Part shown: piece after piece, positions 10,807 to 21,441 of the stretch | Numbering within the stretch: the stretch's first letter is position 1 | Layout: each line of letters opens with the position of its first letter | NCBI GenBank assembly: GCA_026874595.1 | Contig: CM049315.1 | Span: forward strand, 4,338,664-4,402,663 | Source: Sipunculus nudus | Taxonomy: Eukaryota > Annelida > Sipuncula > Golfingiida > Sipunculidae | DNA: 64,000 nt | Reading direction: 5' to 3' | Position numbers and translations under genes: made by a program | The notes under the pieces: model-generated | Told to the model about the DNA's origin: nothing | Seen by the model: only the letters and a program-made list of their open reading frames with translations | Database searches by the model: none

Positions 10807-11376
10807 TCAAGATTCTTGAAAAAAAATGGCGTCCAATAACAGACGTACTGGTGCAAGAGCGGTAGCGGCACCTGGCGTCTGTTGGAGAGACTAGCTCGGC
10901 CTCTATTTATACGTTTTTGGAGGGACCACCTGGTCATTGAACGTAAACATGACCTGTTTACACGAGCGCTTGTCTCGGCCCAAGACGTGTGATTCCGATC
11001 CGCTCTGCTCCTCTCCGTCAAAAACGTCTTGGGAACGACTCTTTGGAAAACGCCTCGTAAGGTTCCAAATTGGAGACCCCTTTGGAATCGTATAATTGAT
11101 ATTTCAAGCGGTGTCAACATAAAATAATTACCTTTTTGTTGTCTTTGGATGTTTTATTAAACATCTGTAAAGTATTGGCACCAAACTAATGCTCAATAGC
11201 CCTACTTATCCATAATTTTGCCAAGAGCTGATGTGCTTACATAGAAAACATGCCGCCATGATTACATTAAATGACCCACAGTCCTTTGCAACGGGATTTA
11301 GACTGGGAACCCCCTCTGATCTTATCGCTGTTTGAACTAAAAAAAGCGGGCGATAATAGATCTCGGGTGCGGGTAC
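10807..11376. other. GC-richer insert of unknown origin
   Basis: Follows the fold-back element. 10826 begins ATGGCGTCCAAT, which opens a short frame (MASNNRRTGARAVAAP) closed after 22 codons. Another frame reads FWRDHLVIERKHDLFTRALVSAQDV. Both together look like a decayed N-terminal coding segment, possibly of a transposase, but I do not recognise the family. The remaining AT-rich part to 11376 has nothing identified. Confidence 0.35.
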
Positions 11377-11578
11377 TGTCAGTATCGTCCGTTTAAATAA
11401 ACACAAGTAAAACTCCGATACCAGTTTAATACAGCCTTACAGGACCGCGCTGCTCAGGTACATAAAAACATGGCTACCGGAAACCGGCACCTCATTTACT
11501 ACCCAGAGGGTAACAAAACAAAAATCTATTACCGGAACCGAGTTCTTTAAACTAAAGCACAGCAGTCCTTTTATGACA
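11377..11578 (-). repeat. 3' LTR of nested Gypsy element
   Basis: 202 bp, plus-strand TGTCAGTATCG ... TTTTATGACA. It differs from the partner LTR (13890-14095) by a duplicated TGAC-like insertion of a few bases and a few substitutions, implying a recent insertion. Confidence 0.9.
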
Positions 11579-11829
11579 TCTCCCTTTCTTTTGAGTGAAC
11601 AGTCCTAATTTCTTCAGATGCCAGCTCCATTCGGATTTACTTTTATGCATAATAACTTTCATGTGTTTTACTCATTATTAAAGTTGCTGCAGTTTAACGC
11701 ATTGACAAATGTCCATCAGTCACAGAAAACTTAACAACATTAATTACATGCTACAGTCCTTTTGTTGGTTCAGTACTAAATAAAAGCAAATTACTATTTA
11801 CTTAATGCGTAAAATTCCTTTAGAAATAT
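11579..11829 (-). other. 3' noncoding end of nested element
   Basis: AT-rich stretch between the integrase stop and the LTR. Its edge contains the polypurine tract (minus-strand AAAAGAAAGGGAGA). Confidence 0.6.
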
Positions 11830-12633
11830 CTAAATCTCCTCGATTAAACGCACTGGTCTCTTGATGTTTCTGCGACCAGATCTGATGACTAGGTTTTCAG
11901 CCGGGTTGGCAACAGTTGTTGTCGGCCAAGGCACAGGCTGTACATCTGTCCTAGCATCAGGAATCTCGTTCGGTGCATCATCTGGTGCCTTGTCTGGAAT
12001 CTGCAGGAGATGCTTACGGTTACGCCTCACGACGCCATCTGGTGTTGCGACTATGTAAGATCTCCCGCTCTCGTCTGCAGGTTCAATAACTTCACCTGAT
12101 TTATCCCAGCTTTTAAAATCATCAGTCTTTATTCTGACCTGATTACCAGGTTCCAGAACAGACAGTTTGCGAGTACCGTGTCTACGATCATACGACTGTT
12201 TATAAGCACGTTTGGCTGCTTCGTCTTTCATGCGAACAGTTCGCTCTGGTGGTTTCAGTGGCTTCAAATTTTGTTTAAGCACTGGCACTTTAGTTTGGAG
12301 CTTCCTCCCCATAAGTGCAACGGATGGCCTAACACCAGTAGCGCTATGCGGTGTTGCATGATAGTTCATCAATGCGAGATCTAGTTCAGTTTGAGCGATT
12401 ATTTTCTTTGCGGTTTGCACGGCTCTTTCCGCTTCCCCGTTTGCCTGTGGAAAATGGGGACTTGGTGTGTGATGTGCAAATGCATAATCTCTGGCAAATG
12501 CGGAAAACTCACTGGATGCAAATTGGGGCCCATTGTCGGATACAATTTTATCCGGTATTCCATGGACAGCGAAGATCTGTTTCAGTCTAGTTATGACTGT
12601 TCCTGTTGTTGTTGATCTGAGATATTTTATCAC
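11830..12633 (-). pseudogene. Integrase C-terminal half of nested Gypsy element
   Basis: About 267 codons. It has HGIPDKIVSDNGPQF, containing the second Asp of the DDE triad, and SPHFPQANGEAERAVQ, containing the Glu and its normal context, then the basic C-terminal region with a GNQVRIKT segment as in Gypsy integrases. The HHCC zinc domain and the first catalytic Asp are absent because the frame starts after the deletion. Without these residues the protein cannot be an active integrase. It overlaps the gag-pro frame in a different phase at 12587-12633, marking the deletion junction. Confidence 0.85.
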
Positions 12634-13312
12634 CTTTCTTTGGAACCACTAATACACGGAAGCTATAGTCTTTCCCTTGGAACGCCACATTAGCAGTAAA
12701 CTCTCCTTTTGGCTTTATATCCCCTCCAGGTGATTTAAGTGACTGTACAGAAGAATGTGATAATTTTGGCGCTTCTGGTAATTTTGTGTAATCTGTCTCA
12801 TTCAAAATAGTAATGTCAGCACCTGTATCTATTTTGAATTTGGTTTGTTTACCACAAAGTTCAATATCAACCATCCAGGCATCTGTACTGTCATCAATTT
12901 GTATGGTCTCTAACCAGAAACTGTCTACCTGTAACTCTGGCCCTTGGTTGACCTCATTAACAGCCATCCTGGTACTGGTGTGGCGACTGCGGCACACACG
13001 GGCAAAGTGTCCCTTCTTATTACATGACCGACAAGTTCGACCTTTAGCGGGGCACTGGCTAAAAGTCCCATGATAATAGCCACATCGTGAACATCTGTCC
13101 TGAGCGGATTTAGAAGTGTGACTAGTAGTCCTACCTCTGTTTGGGTGATGGCTCTTACCGGCCCTGGGTTTAAAACTTTTTAACATTCTAGCCTCATCAC
13201 TAGAAGGATTACTAGTACTATTAGGAATTGAGCTCTGTTCCCTCATCTGCTGTCTGATGAGTTCGTCTTGGCGTGCTACAGTAACAGCTCTTTCTAATGT
13301 AAGATCATCCAT
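12587..13312 (-). pseudogene. Gag C-terminus plus protease of nested element
   Basis: Begins in the C-terminal part of Gag, with two zinc knuckles: CSRCGYYHGTFSQC (CX2CX3HX5C) and CRSCNKKGHFARVC (CX2CX4HX4C). An aspartic protease follows, with KIDTGADITIL (catalytic DTG) at about residue 155. The retropepsin continues to VLVVPKKGDK and is then cut by the deletion that removed the reverse transcriptase. The frame is separated from the N-terminal gag frame (13794-13357) by an indel and a stop near 13330-13400. Confidence 0.85.
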
Positions 13313-13356
13313 AAGCTGAAGTTTCTGTTAAACCCTACTGTCTCTCAGACCAATTA

Positions 13357-13794
13357 CTAAGCGATCTCTGACCTGATCGTCGGTACCCGTGTACTTACAG
13401 CTGCAAGCGCCTGTAGGTCCCTCACGAATTCTTCAACTGTCTCGTCGGGGCTCTGTGTCCGCGAGTTGAAAACACTGCGTTCGTGTATTATATTCCGTTT
13501 GGGAATAAAGTATTCCGTAAATTTCTTAACCAGAATGTCAAACATCACATCCGTCTCCTGTATCTCCTCGGTTTGGCCATCCTGTCTAACGACTCTTGTT
13601 GTGCCCCATTTAAACGTATTGAGGATTTGAACTGACTGTTTTGTGCCCATAGCGTATAATAAAGAGTCTCTCTGGGTATCACCGTCTTTTAAATGAAGTT
13701 TTGTCGCTCTCCGGAAGCGTTGGAAATCCTCAATCCAACTTTCCCATTCGTTTGCCTTGAACGAAAATTTTGGAGGCGGGTCGTACTTTGCCAT
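13357..13794 (-). pseudogene. Gag N-terminal fragment of nested element
   Basis: ATG at 13794, just downstream of the primer site. The pattern YDPPPKFSFKANEWESWIEDFQRFR and the later FVRDLQALA are typical of capsid regions of K02A2.6-like Gypsy elements. A one-base indel near 13400 shifts the frame; the homologous sequence continues in another phase (VRDRLVIGLRD) with an in-frame stop at about 13328, then the 13312 frame. The gene is broken. Confidence 0.8.
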
Positions 13795-13889
13795 CCTGAT
13801 GCAGCGGCTTCACGTTGGTCTCTGTTTATTTCCAGCTGTCAAAATGTTCTGTAAAACCTGTTGTCACTGGTTCGTAACTTCTGACACCA

Positions 13890-14095
13890 TGTCAGTATCG
13901 TCCGTTTAAATAAACACAAGTAAAACTCCGATACTAGTTAATACAGCCTTACAGGACCGCGCTGCTCAGGTACATAAAAACATGGCTACCGGAAACCGGC
14001 ACCTCATGACATTTACTACCCAGAGGGTAACAAAACAAAAATCTATTACCGGAACCGAGTTCTTTAAACTAAAGCACAGCAGTCCTTTTATGACA
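13890..14095 (-). repeat. 5' LTR of nested Gypsy element
   Basis: 206 bp, same ends as 11377-11578. Followed on the plus strand by the GGTAC duplication and preceded by the primer-binding site at 13872-13889. Confidence 0.9.
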
Positions 14096-14100
14096 GGTAC

Positions 14101-14492
14101 CAGTCGATCAACGTCCGCTCATTACAAATATTGTTATGTTTAAATCACGGCGGGCTTATAAGGATCGTTAGGGATAGTATTTCATTAATATATTAAGGTA
14201 AGAACGTGGTAAAGTTGCCAGAAAGACCCATTTACTACCAAAGACACTAACGGATGCATTTTGGTGTGTATATTTAGTAGTTTTAAGAGTTTTTTTGGTG
14301 CCTTCTACCAGTGTCTACCATTTAACCATTACAAGGCCTAACTGTACAGGCCATTCCCACAACTGTGATCGTATCACAGTTGTGGATCCGCAACAACACG
14401 AGCGCATGCCTGCCGACCTGACAACTAGGTCAAGGCGTTCCGTTGCTGACGAAAGAATATGGCAATTCCAGCGTCTGCCGGCATATTCTGGA
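14101..14492. other. Right part of the insert in the large element's 5' LTR
   Basis: Unrecognised sequence continuing from before the nested element. Contains a 13-bp perfect hairpin (CCACAACTGTGAT at 14357-14369 with its reverse complement at 14373-14385) and a GC-rich stretch 14386-14490. No counterpart in the intact downstream LTR. Confidence 0.45.
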
Positions 14493-14753
14493 CAGAATTA
14501 AAGGGATTTCTGTATAATTATCAGACGACACGGTTCTCTTTACCACCATGAACGTCTGACAATCATTTCTTAGGTAAATACCGGCGTTTTACTACCGAAG
14601 TTTACATCATTTTAACTCTCGAAGCGGTGGCTTGTCGGCCGATCTGCTTTACTACCGTGTTGCCGCCTATGGCGTTTATTTGATCCAACGTAACCAACGA
14701 TACTTCTCCCGTCCGTGGGAATAATATTTTACGAACAAGGGCAAACCCTCACA
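14493..14753 (-). repeat. Upstream (5') LTR, outer half
   Basis: Matches 5847-6107 with a few differences, ending on the plus strand in CAAACCCTCACA, then GTAT target duplication. With 10282-10590 it reconstitutes most of one LTR apart from the 192-bp middle. Confidence 0.75.
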
Positions 14754-15119
14754 GTATATTATATTGACTTTACTTTTGGCATGTCCTTTGGAAATATATT
14801 GAGGAATATCTATGCCAAATATAAACAAAACAACACCAGTGGTTTTAATAAAAAGCACTCTTGAAGTGTAACAACAGGCTTTCACTGGCAAATAGATTTT
14901 TTTCCCTTAAAATCTCGAAGGAATCAAGTCGCTCTGACCCAGTTTTTGGTTTAGTAAGAGCACTTTGGGACATCTATATGTATGGTGAATTTCAGATTTG
15001 TAAGTCCAACGGTTTCAAAATGTGCCCTGTTAACGGGCAGCCAGACAACCAGATGGCCGGACGTAGGACTAAGGACCATCGCTATAGCTCAGAAGACTTA
15101 TTGACAGCTAAGATAAAAA
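14754..15119 (+). repeat. R1-family repeat, right part of split copy
   Basis: Continues the repeat interrupted at 5345: it contains 'ctcgaaggaatcaagtcgc', 'ggacatct', 'caacggtttcaaaatgtgccctg', 'catcgctatagctcagaagac' and a degenerate terminus 'gacagctaagataaaa', in the same order as other R1 copies. Confidence 0.65.
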
Positions 15120-15846
15120 CAAGTGACCCATTGGTCATGACGCTCATCTGACTTAAGCTACGATTCCTTTTACGCGGCTGCGTTTTCTGCCGTGGTGCGG
15201 TCGCAGATAGAGTAGAACTTATGATATTAAGAATGACCAATACCTTTTATGCGGTCGCGGTTCTAATCCGACCTGTCATCCACAAATTTTGTCGGATCAT
15301 GAAGCCACCAATCCGACAATAATTTTAAAGTCTGTAATGTTAAAAATATGGAGTGCTAAAAACACATGATCAATAAGACTGCTGAATTTCAGAGAGATCC
15401 ATGCAATTATTACTGAGATATTGTATCTAAAGTTTAAATTTCAAACATCAAGTAGCTGATAATGTACATTTTTTTTTCAATAGTGTCAATTCTGAAGAAG
15501 TAGCCAGGCCGATTCTTTTTATTTTTGCATGCTAACAATGTTATATGTGCAGTTGATACACAATGGTTAAGTTTTTTAAGTTAAGTGCAAAATATTTAAT
15601 TGTTTTGCAACCCAGAACACTAACACAAGTGTGATTTTCTAGGTGTTAAAAACAAAAACGCGCATAACTCGCAAATATAGGTCATATTGACCTAAATTTT
15701 GGTATGGAAGATTTACCGAGGATCTACCTAGATGTTAGTAAAAAAAAACCTTACAAATGGTTACAATTTATGCCTTGCTAATGGATGGCAAGCCGGACGG
15801 ACGGCCGACGGACAAAGGGTGATCAGCTGACCTAAACAATTAGCTT
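15120..15846 (+). repeat. R1-like repeat copy
   Basis: Begins ACAAGTGACCCATTGGTCA and GACGCTCATCTGA directly after the previous copy, and ends with a GGACGGACGGCCGACGGAC tract and 'gatcagctgacctaaa'. The interior differs from the other copies, so the copy is strongly diverged or a related family. Confidence 0.5.
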
Positions 15847-17059
15847 CATGGTGTCAGTTTACACAACAAGCACAGATTCAGCCGTTGTATGACAGTCAAA
15901 GAATAAAGGGTCCGTGTCACCTGGTCCAAGTACCAATTTATATTATAACAACAAAGTTGCAATAAGGGAATTATTTTTTCTGCATTAATTTATAGAGAGC
16001 CATGTGCCTCTTTTCTTCGGGCCTGGTCTCAGTTACTGCCAAAGTCGAGGATGAAACTAATGATCGCTTTTCTCATGAAAACTGATGCTGCAGAAAAGAA
16101 AGGTAATTGGTGTCATCAGAATGTGTATAGGTATATTTTTTAATCATATACTAAGTAAAAGACAACACTTAATGTTTTATTTTAAAAACTACCACCTACT
16201 TGATCTAAACCTTGGAACATCATTCAATTATCACTGAGGTCATGACCCCCTGGCCTTCAACAGTTTATTATCGAAAGGCACCGCAAATGGTGCATAATAC
16301 GCCCATCTAATATCTCGTGACCTCCGACCTTATTAAATATGGATGTAATAGTTTTATTACCCTGGTAATACAGGTAAGAATCTGTATTGGTCAATATTCA
16401 TATAGTTTCATGAAAAGCGATCAGATATTTTGTAAATCATCATGGCGCCACCAGGTCTGCTGACCTCTGGCCTTATTAAATATGCATGGAGTTTGCTGGA
16501 AATCAAATTTAGATGATATATTACTTAATATTTATGTTGTTTGATCAAAATAAATCATATTCCTGGTATGTTATCGCGGGCACACCATAAAGTGGCCTAA
16601 TGACCTCTGACCTTATCAAATATCCGTTTGATTTTGCTTTTAATCGAACTTGGGTGAGATAAGCTGTTGGTCACTACTTAAGGCGAGTTTCCTGAAAATC
16701 CATCAAAGCCCTGGAAATTTATTGTGGCAACACTAAAAGTTAACAGTCAGACGGATGGACGGAGAGACAGTGGGCATACCATAATACGTCCGGTTATTCA
16801 CCCGTTATGGCTGCCCTTACTGTGGCTCAATCTGACTGAAAATCTGCTGAGATACAGTGAGATTGGTTACTTGGTTTGCACTGGTTTTGCAGGGAAGACA
16901 TGACCACATAACAGGTTGTTTAACATTTTATATTATACTTGTAATTACTTAGTCTCATTTAATTACAGAGAGACGGCTATTTCAAATTTGAGACACATAA
17001 ACCCCCATAAATCTAAACACAAAGCCTGATATGCCGATTTGGGGTAAAGGTAAATTTTT

Positions 17060-17061
<2 letters not shown>
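15847..17061. other. Unassigned AT-rich DNA
   Basis: No gene supported. Between 16240 and 16800 there are loosely repeated phrases ('ctgacctctgaccttattaaatat') three times at about 150-bp spacing, and a GACGGATGGACGGAGAGACAG tract at 16750-16770. This suggests another decayed non-autonomous element of the same general style. Confidence 0.4.
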
Positions 17062-17104
<43 letters not shown>

Positions 17105-17115
17105 CACACACACAC
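17062..17115. repeat. (TC)n(AC)n compound microsatellite
   Basis: About 40 bases of TC dinucleotides followed by CGCACACACACACAC. It produces false Arg-Glu and Val-Cys frames on the minus strand. Confidence 0.95.
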
Positions 17116-18192
17116 AAACACAAATAACAAATGCAAAATATATATCAAGCCAAGAGATATTATAAATATTTCCATTTATAATAATTATATCATGTACAAA
17201 CAAGGTCACCACCCTGATAAAACACACACTACAGGCATACATTAACATTATTTACATATATTAACATATCATTTAAATTTGTGCATCACCAATACAGACA
17301 AATCACCAACCAACATGCCGTGGTTAGGGCTGGACATGAGCTATATTTAGGTACACGAGACAAACTGATGGAGTCTGCTGAATCTCATCAATCAGACAAT
17401 CACTGATCCTGATATGTTTTAAAAACACCCACTATCTTATCTCACTACAATAGTCAAGTTCCCAACTGGTATGCACACTTTTCAGGGACGGGTGTCTATC
17501 TATGTCTTAATGTGAATATATATTCAAATAATGGATTTGATCATAGAAGATAAACTTCATATATGCATTCAGGCTGATGTGTGCCATACCACTTCACTTG
17601 CAATCTAAGTTTCACAAAGCCATGACTGTTTTATTTTACATGTGTGTGTATGTGTGTGTGTGTGAAGTCATGCATTATGCAAATCTGTGTGGCCATGCCC
17701 CTAATAATAATGTCTCTCAACCTCAACCCTCCAATTACACATGTGGGCATGTTCCGAAACCCAATTTAGCAATAAACTACTTTTTTCTCTATTATTTCCC
17801 TTCTTATTGAGTGTAAAACAACACTAAACATAAAACACATTGGCACTGGTCCCAAAGGAACATATTAAACAATAGGCTTTGAATGTTGCACTCTTACAGA
17901 GCTTTAGGAGAATTTTCTATAGGGGAGGCTGAGCACTTAATATCTCTGTAATCGACTAGTGTATGCCACCTTGTACAAGCCTTTAATGATTACAATACAT
18001 GACACCTTAATATTGTTAGGACCTTTCGTTGTAATTACTCCAGCTGCATCAACACATTCTGTCCAAATTGTTCCAATATCAGCAGAAAACCATAAAGTCC
18101 CAGTGTAATTTTACACAAGTGATAAATAATATCTTAAGTTAAGTGCACCAGTGCATACAATAATGTTTTTGGACAAATATATCACCAAAAGA
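17116..18192. other. Unassigned AT-rich DNA
   Basis: No coding, RNA or repeat feature supported; a short imperfect (TG)n run lies at 17640-17664. Confidence 0.4.
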
Positions 18193-18223
18193 GTGTGTGT
18201 GTGTGTGTGTATATATATATAAG
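18193..18223. repeat. (GT)n(AT)n compound microsatellite
   Basis: Alternating GT then AT dinucleotides. Confidence 0.95.
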
Positions 18224-20422
18224 CCAACACAAATAATACAGCATGATTAATGGTCATGCTGGTTAACATATAGTACAGTAGGTGCTACTAGTATGCTGCT
18301 TGTATTTTCTGCTATCATATTTACAAAAAAGAATGGAACCTTTAATTAGTTAAACTGCATTTACATACCTGAAAATGATTTGCATATATAAATTCAATCA
18401 TATTCAGTTAAATCACTTATATATGCAATAACACATATATCAACATTCCCACTGAAACTGATTGTCTTTCACTCTCCCATGCACTGAGACCCTAGCACAA
18501 GGTCTTTACAACATGTATAACCCTCCTTGACCAGATAGTATCTTTAAATTTAAGCCAGCCTTCCACCTACAGATTTTAATCCACAAGTCTCACCGGCTAG
18601 CGGGTGCCCGCACACCTACTGATTTTCTGGGAAGATCACCAGGTTTTTCCTGTCATTTTTGTCACTTCTGATTTTGTTTCCAGGATTAATATTGGCGGCA
18701 GGAATGACACAAAAAAGGTTATTTGTAACTCATCCAATTCTGTCAGTTCTGCAATTATATCAACCAAATTATTCAGGCAGATGAAAATTGGCCAGAAAAT
18801 CCTTGAAATTGTCAAAGCTTTTTGCAGCTGATTTTTCCTGCCAGATTTGAAAAATATCCTGACAGCAGCACCCTCAGATCAACCAATCCTACAGATTTTA
18901 CCAGCCGGTAAGAAATCAGCTGTAAATATCAGTAGATGGGAGACCAGCTTAATAGTTGATGTTTCCATGACCTAGTGATGCTTCTACCTCATTGTGGCCA
19001 GCTATCAGTAGAGGTGCAATAGTAACCATTATCAGGAACTTTACATGTAAACTCCTAGAAATTATCTTACAATATAATACACAGTAGGATATATATAAAG
19101 GTATACTGAGGTTTTGATAACAAGCCAATGTTCTTCTCTGTTTATTGAAAAATGATGTTCTCATAGGATCCTACCATATAATTTATTATCAAACATCAAA
19201 TAAAATTGATTTCCAACCAATGAGCATGCCAGAAGCTGTTAAACATGCTTCTGACGGATGTTTCCCCCTGCATGTCTTATATGTTACTTAAAATCTGTTA
19301 CTAAATTTGGGTACTGCTTTCAGTCTGATAATAAAACATCTGGAACATGTTGAATGAACAGGCACAGCTGATAATGTCCTTAAAATATCGGAGCTGGTAT
19401 TACAATGTATCGTCGGGCTTCTGAGTATTGTAAAATCCCTGCCTGACAGTAACGTGCTATGATTTCTAAAGAAATGATACAACCCCTTAAGCCACCATTA
19501 TTCTCAAGCTGACTCCTTACAAGAGAAGACATATATAATGCCATATACAATTATAAATATATGTCTATAAGACTTACTTATGTGTAATGTCATATATATA
19601 TATATATATATATAAGATTTACATATGTATGTTGTCACATATATATATGTATAAGAATACAGATCACACAAAAATATACTTTACTTTAACACTGATATAC
19701 AGACAGAGCTCTTACTGTAATACTTTCATCAGTAGAAGTTAAATATAATGACTATTTATTTACCAAGTGCAGAATTGACAAACAAATGCATGAGGGGAAC
19801 TCTGAAGCAGTGGTGCCACCTGTAGGCTATTGCATAAACTAAAGTAGCCTCACTAATACACAGCACACTAATTTTGCAATTTTTCACATTTACAACTTCA
19901 ATTTAACTGCTGGATTTCTTCATTTTTAATTACAAGGTTGGTCACAATTCAACATTTCTTTGAGTTTTTGATGGTGAATACTGCTGCTTCCTCCAGTCTT
20001 TACCCAATCTTCCTCTGTTTTGCTATATATGCAAGGTATTTACATAAACTAACACTGGAATCTGCAGTATAAATCCCATTGTATGAAACAAACACCATAC
20101 CTATGCTAGATCTACAACATATAAACTGTAATATGCCCAATGCCTCACATGGGGGAAAATAATTTCAATATGGCTCAAAACATAATTCTGATGATTTTGC
20201 AACACAAGAAAATGAAAATGCAACAAAGTGTGTTTCAAAGGATAACTTGGTGTTTTGCAACTCAAAGTATAACCAGTGTTACAAAGTAATTTGTATGGCA
20301 GTCCTTTATTTCTTAGTGACAGTTCAGAATTCACTAAGAAATACTATCTGATAAAAATTTCCTCTAACCCTTAACATTTTAAGCAGGAACCTTCAGTAAT
20401 CAGTATCTAATATCACAGTAGG
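18224..20422. other. Unassigned AT-rich DNA with AT microsatellites
   Basis: No gene supported. (AT)n runs at about 19592-19614 and 19638-19650. At 18590-18950 some phrases recur in opposite orientation ('cacctactgatttt', 'aaatatcagtaga', 'ccggctagcggg', 'accagccggtaag'), hinting at a decayed inverted-repeat element whose ends I cannot fix. Confidence 0.4.
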
Positions 20423-20858
20423 CAGGGGCGTGTTTTCATACCATGAACATGTTCCTGTTCATACCTCTGTTCATGAACAAAGACCATTTTAGCCCACAAA
20501 CACAAACATGTTCTTGTTCGTTGTTAAAAAAATCATAACCAATTTCCGGGGTAGGTTACACCACCAGAGGGTGCAGGAATAAGGAAAGGCTGGCAACAAT
20601 GGCAGCAAAGAAAGAAGTGCCTAACCACACTCGGACTGTTCATTTTAATATCACTGTCTGGTGATTTGTCATCATTAAAATGCATCTCATATATTTGATG
20701 AAAATAATGAAATCAAATGACATGCATTGCTGAAAAGTTTAACTGGCATTTTTAAGGCACGCGTATGCGGACAATGTGCTTTTAGTTGCATGTTCTTGTT
20801 TGGATCATTTATACGAACAGGAAAAGGAACATGTTTGGACAACGAACACACGCCCCTG
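20423..20858. mobile_element. Short TIR element, hAT-like ends
   Basis: The ends CAGGGGCGTGTTTTCAT (left) and CAGGGGCGTGTGTTCGTTG (right, read on the minus strand) form a terminal inverted repeat of about 12 perfect bases. CAGGGGCG-type ends are typical of hAT elements, but I could not match an 8-bp target duplication (flanks ACAGTAGG and GTATATTA). Inside are repeated GAACATGTTCCTGTTC-like words near both ends. 436 bp, no coding. Confidence 0.65.
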
Positions 20859-21243
20859 GTATATTAATGATCTGTGTTTGTTATCCTGTTATTAAAGGTT
20901 ATGCACAGTGTTAATTTATCCTGAAATCAGATATATCAGATAACACCTCTTCATTAAGGATGTCAAGACAAATAAGGCTATATAGGAAATCAGTAATAAC
21001 AGCAGGCAGCATTTATCTGCCAGTGCCAAATTAACATACACTTGTATTGTGTTATAAAGTTGCCATACATAGTCTTAGGGACAAAAAGTGTATGTGCCTC
21101 ACTACCGGGCAAATACTATCACTGTTCATGATGTCTGAGTACAGTTCTTCAGGAGTTTTTTTTTAGTCTGATCATCAGGCAGGTTGATGACGTGTTGCTG
21201 GGAGCACACTTAATGATGGAATAAACATCAATGTAATATCATC
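20859..21243. other. Downstream flank of CFAP97, nothing recognised
   Basis: AT-rich sequence beyond the putative polyadenylation site of the minus-strand gene. No feature supported. Confidence 0.4.
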
Positions 21244-21249
21244 TTTAAT
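21244..21249 (-). terminator. CFAP97: Candidate poly(A) signal of CFAP97
   Basis: Minus-strand ATTAAA about 195 bases after the stop codon, followed by a GT/T-rich stretch (TGATGTTTATTCC). It is the nearest plausible hexamer, chosen by position only. Confidence 0.4.
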
Positions 21250-21441
21250 GAGGCATATTGGTGATTAAGACAGTGCAGTGCAACAGATATGTCTACAAGC
21301 GTCATCAACATTACATTAAAAGCTCATGGACACATAGTGGGTTCAAACATGGCTGGAAAATGAGAAATAACCTTGGTGTTATATTAATATGTACAAAAAG
21401 AGTTGACTATCACATACAATAATACCCACAGAATGAGACCT

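Larger units (their letters stand above)
11377..14095 (-). mobile_element. Nested Gypsy LTR retrotransposon, RT-deleted
   Basis: A 2.7-kb minus-strand element with near-identical LTRs at 11377-11578 and 13890-14095 and a perfect 5-bp target duplication GGTAC (11372-11376 and 14096-14100). The primer-binding site abuts the 5' LTR with no gap (minus-strand TGGTGTCAGAAGTTACGA at 13889-13872, tRNA-Leu-like). A polypurine tract AAAAGAAAGGGAGA precedes the 3' LTR at 11592-11579. Internal order: gag, zinc knuckles, protease, then directly the second half of an integrase. The reverse transcriptase, RNase H and N-terminal integrase are deleted. The protein motifs resemble the K02A2.6/Mag-like Gypsy group. 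It sits inside the DNA that splits the 5' LTR of the larger element, so it is one of the younger insertions here. Confidence 0.9.
5346..14753 (-). mobile_element. Ty3/Gypsy-type LTR retrotransposon, RT/IN-deleted, LTR split
   Basis: Minus-strand element of 9.4 kb. The downstream LTR is 5346-6107. The upstream LTR survives as two halves, 10282-10590 and about 14493-14753. The four bases GTAT flank both outer ends (5342-5345 and 14754-14757). A polypurine tract (minus-strand AAGTGGGGGGCAA) abuts the downstream LTR at 6108. The sequence next to the upstream LTR (10265-10281, minus-strand GTGTCAGAAGGCGGGATG) resembles a tRNA-Leu-type primer site. Inside are gag (9566-8142), protease (8157-7456) and the region between protease and RT (7505-6759), followed directly by noncoding 3' sequence. 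Reverse transcriptase, RNase H and integrase are missing, so the copy is non-autonomous. The two outer LTR ends lie in what appears to be one interrupted R1 repeat, which supports the boundaries. Confidence 0.8.

Noticed and set aside
20415-20866. 8-bp target duplication for the CAGGGGCGTG element
   Set aside because: The flanks ACAGTAGG and GTATATTA do not match, so only the inverted ends are claimed.
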